From CAZKTF01 sp964555565 (GTDB taxonomy: Bacteria; Planctomycetota; JAJSAM01; JAKLKS01), in contig CAZKTF010000096.1 in assembly GCA_964555565.1 (NCBI GenBank), forward strand, positions 1 through 12,713: DNA of 12,713 nt, in the 5' to 3' direction. Positions 12,639-12,713 of this stretch are shown in pieces (position 1 is the first letter of the stretch; the number at the start of each line of letters is the position of its first letter). The notes beneath the pieces are model-generated. The model was not told where the DNA came from, made no database searches, and worked only from the letters and a program-made list of their open reading frames with translations. Made by a program: the position numbers and the translations under genes.

Positions 12639-12713
12639 TCACCTCGCGAGCGCGGCCCGGAGCGCCCGGCCGGGCCAGCCGGCCTCGGCCGCGGCCCGGG
12701 CGGCCGCACCGTG
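12639..12713 (-). CDS. Possible 3' end of a convergent gene
   Basis: On the minus strand a frame open from the window edge gives 24 residues and a TGA stop (12641-12639): HGAAARAAAEAGWPGRALRA followed by ALAR. The composition suits the C-terminal helix of a GC-rich bacterial protein, and the stop lies just past a terminator-like hairpin, as expected for a convergent pair. It is too short to assign to a family, and chance is possible because stops are rare at this GC content. Confidence 0.4.
   Translation of the reverse strand, partial: HGAAARAAAEAGWPGRALRAALAR

Overview
The window is very GC-rich and densely coded, and it carries a 10-base run of N at 9708-9717, so it is probably a scaffolded metagenome contig. 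I infer a member of the PVC group, most likely a planctomycete. The grounds are the GyrA active-site region (HPHGESVVYPTLVRMAQ rather than the enterobacterial HPHGDSAVYDTIVRMAQ, from memory of chlamydial and planctomycete sequences), the many TPR proteins with export signals, and a secreted protein with GxW repeats ahead of a peptidase-MA-like domain. No rRNA, tRNA, transposase, phage gene or CRISPR array was seen.

Layout: (1) 1-3064, plus strand. A tight run of a 5'-truncated TPR protein, a four-cysteine/coiled-coil/TPR protein overlapping it by 8 bp, and a protein-L-isoaspartate methyltransferase with a lipoprotein-type N-terminus, whose ribosome binding site overlaps the previous stop codon. 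(2) 3065-3172. A convergent gap packed with copies of a near-palindromic GGTCTGACCCC repeat that can form alternative hairpins; another copy lies inside the signal-peptide codons of the methyltransferase. (3) 3172-4852, minus strand. A glutamine-dependent NAD+ synthetase split into two overlapping genes, ammonia-using synthetase and nitrilase-type glutaminase; the glutaminase seems to start at CTG. (4) 4853-4941. A short divergent promoter region with a good sigma-70-like promoter whose -10 box lies in a 12-bp palindrome. (5) 4942-6684, plus. A secreted protein with a degenerate zinc-peptidase-like domain. (6) 6733-8520, minus. A secreted TPR protein of about 12 repeats and, upstream of it, an 82-residue exported Gly/Arg-rich protein with its own promoter at the end of gyrA. 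(7) 8573-11166, minus. gyrA, interrupted by the N gap; the two halves are in different frames as assembled. (8) 11167-11459. A divergent intergenic region with an AT-rich palindrome close to gyrA and GC-rich hairpins. (9) 11460-12584, plus. A thioredoxin-fold/TPR protein lacking the first active-site cysteine, followed by a strong hairpin and probably the 3' end of a convergent gene at the right edge.

Housekeeping functions (gyrase, NAD synthesis, repair of damaged aspartyl residues) are interleaved with lineage-type envelope proteins. I see no dedicated multi-gene defence or biosynthetic system. The unusual content is at the level of gene architecture, start signals, repeats and degenerate active sites.
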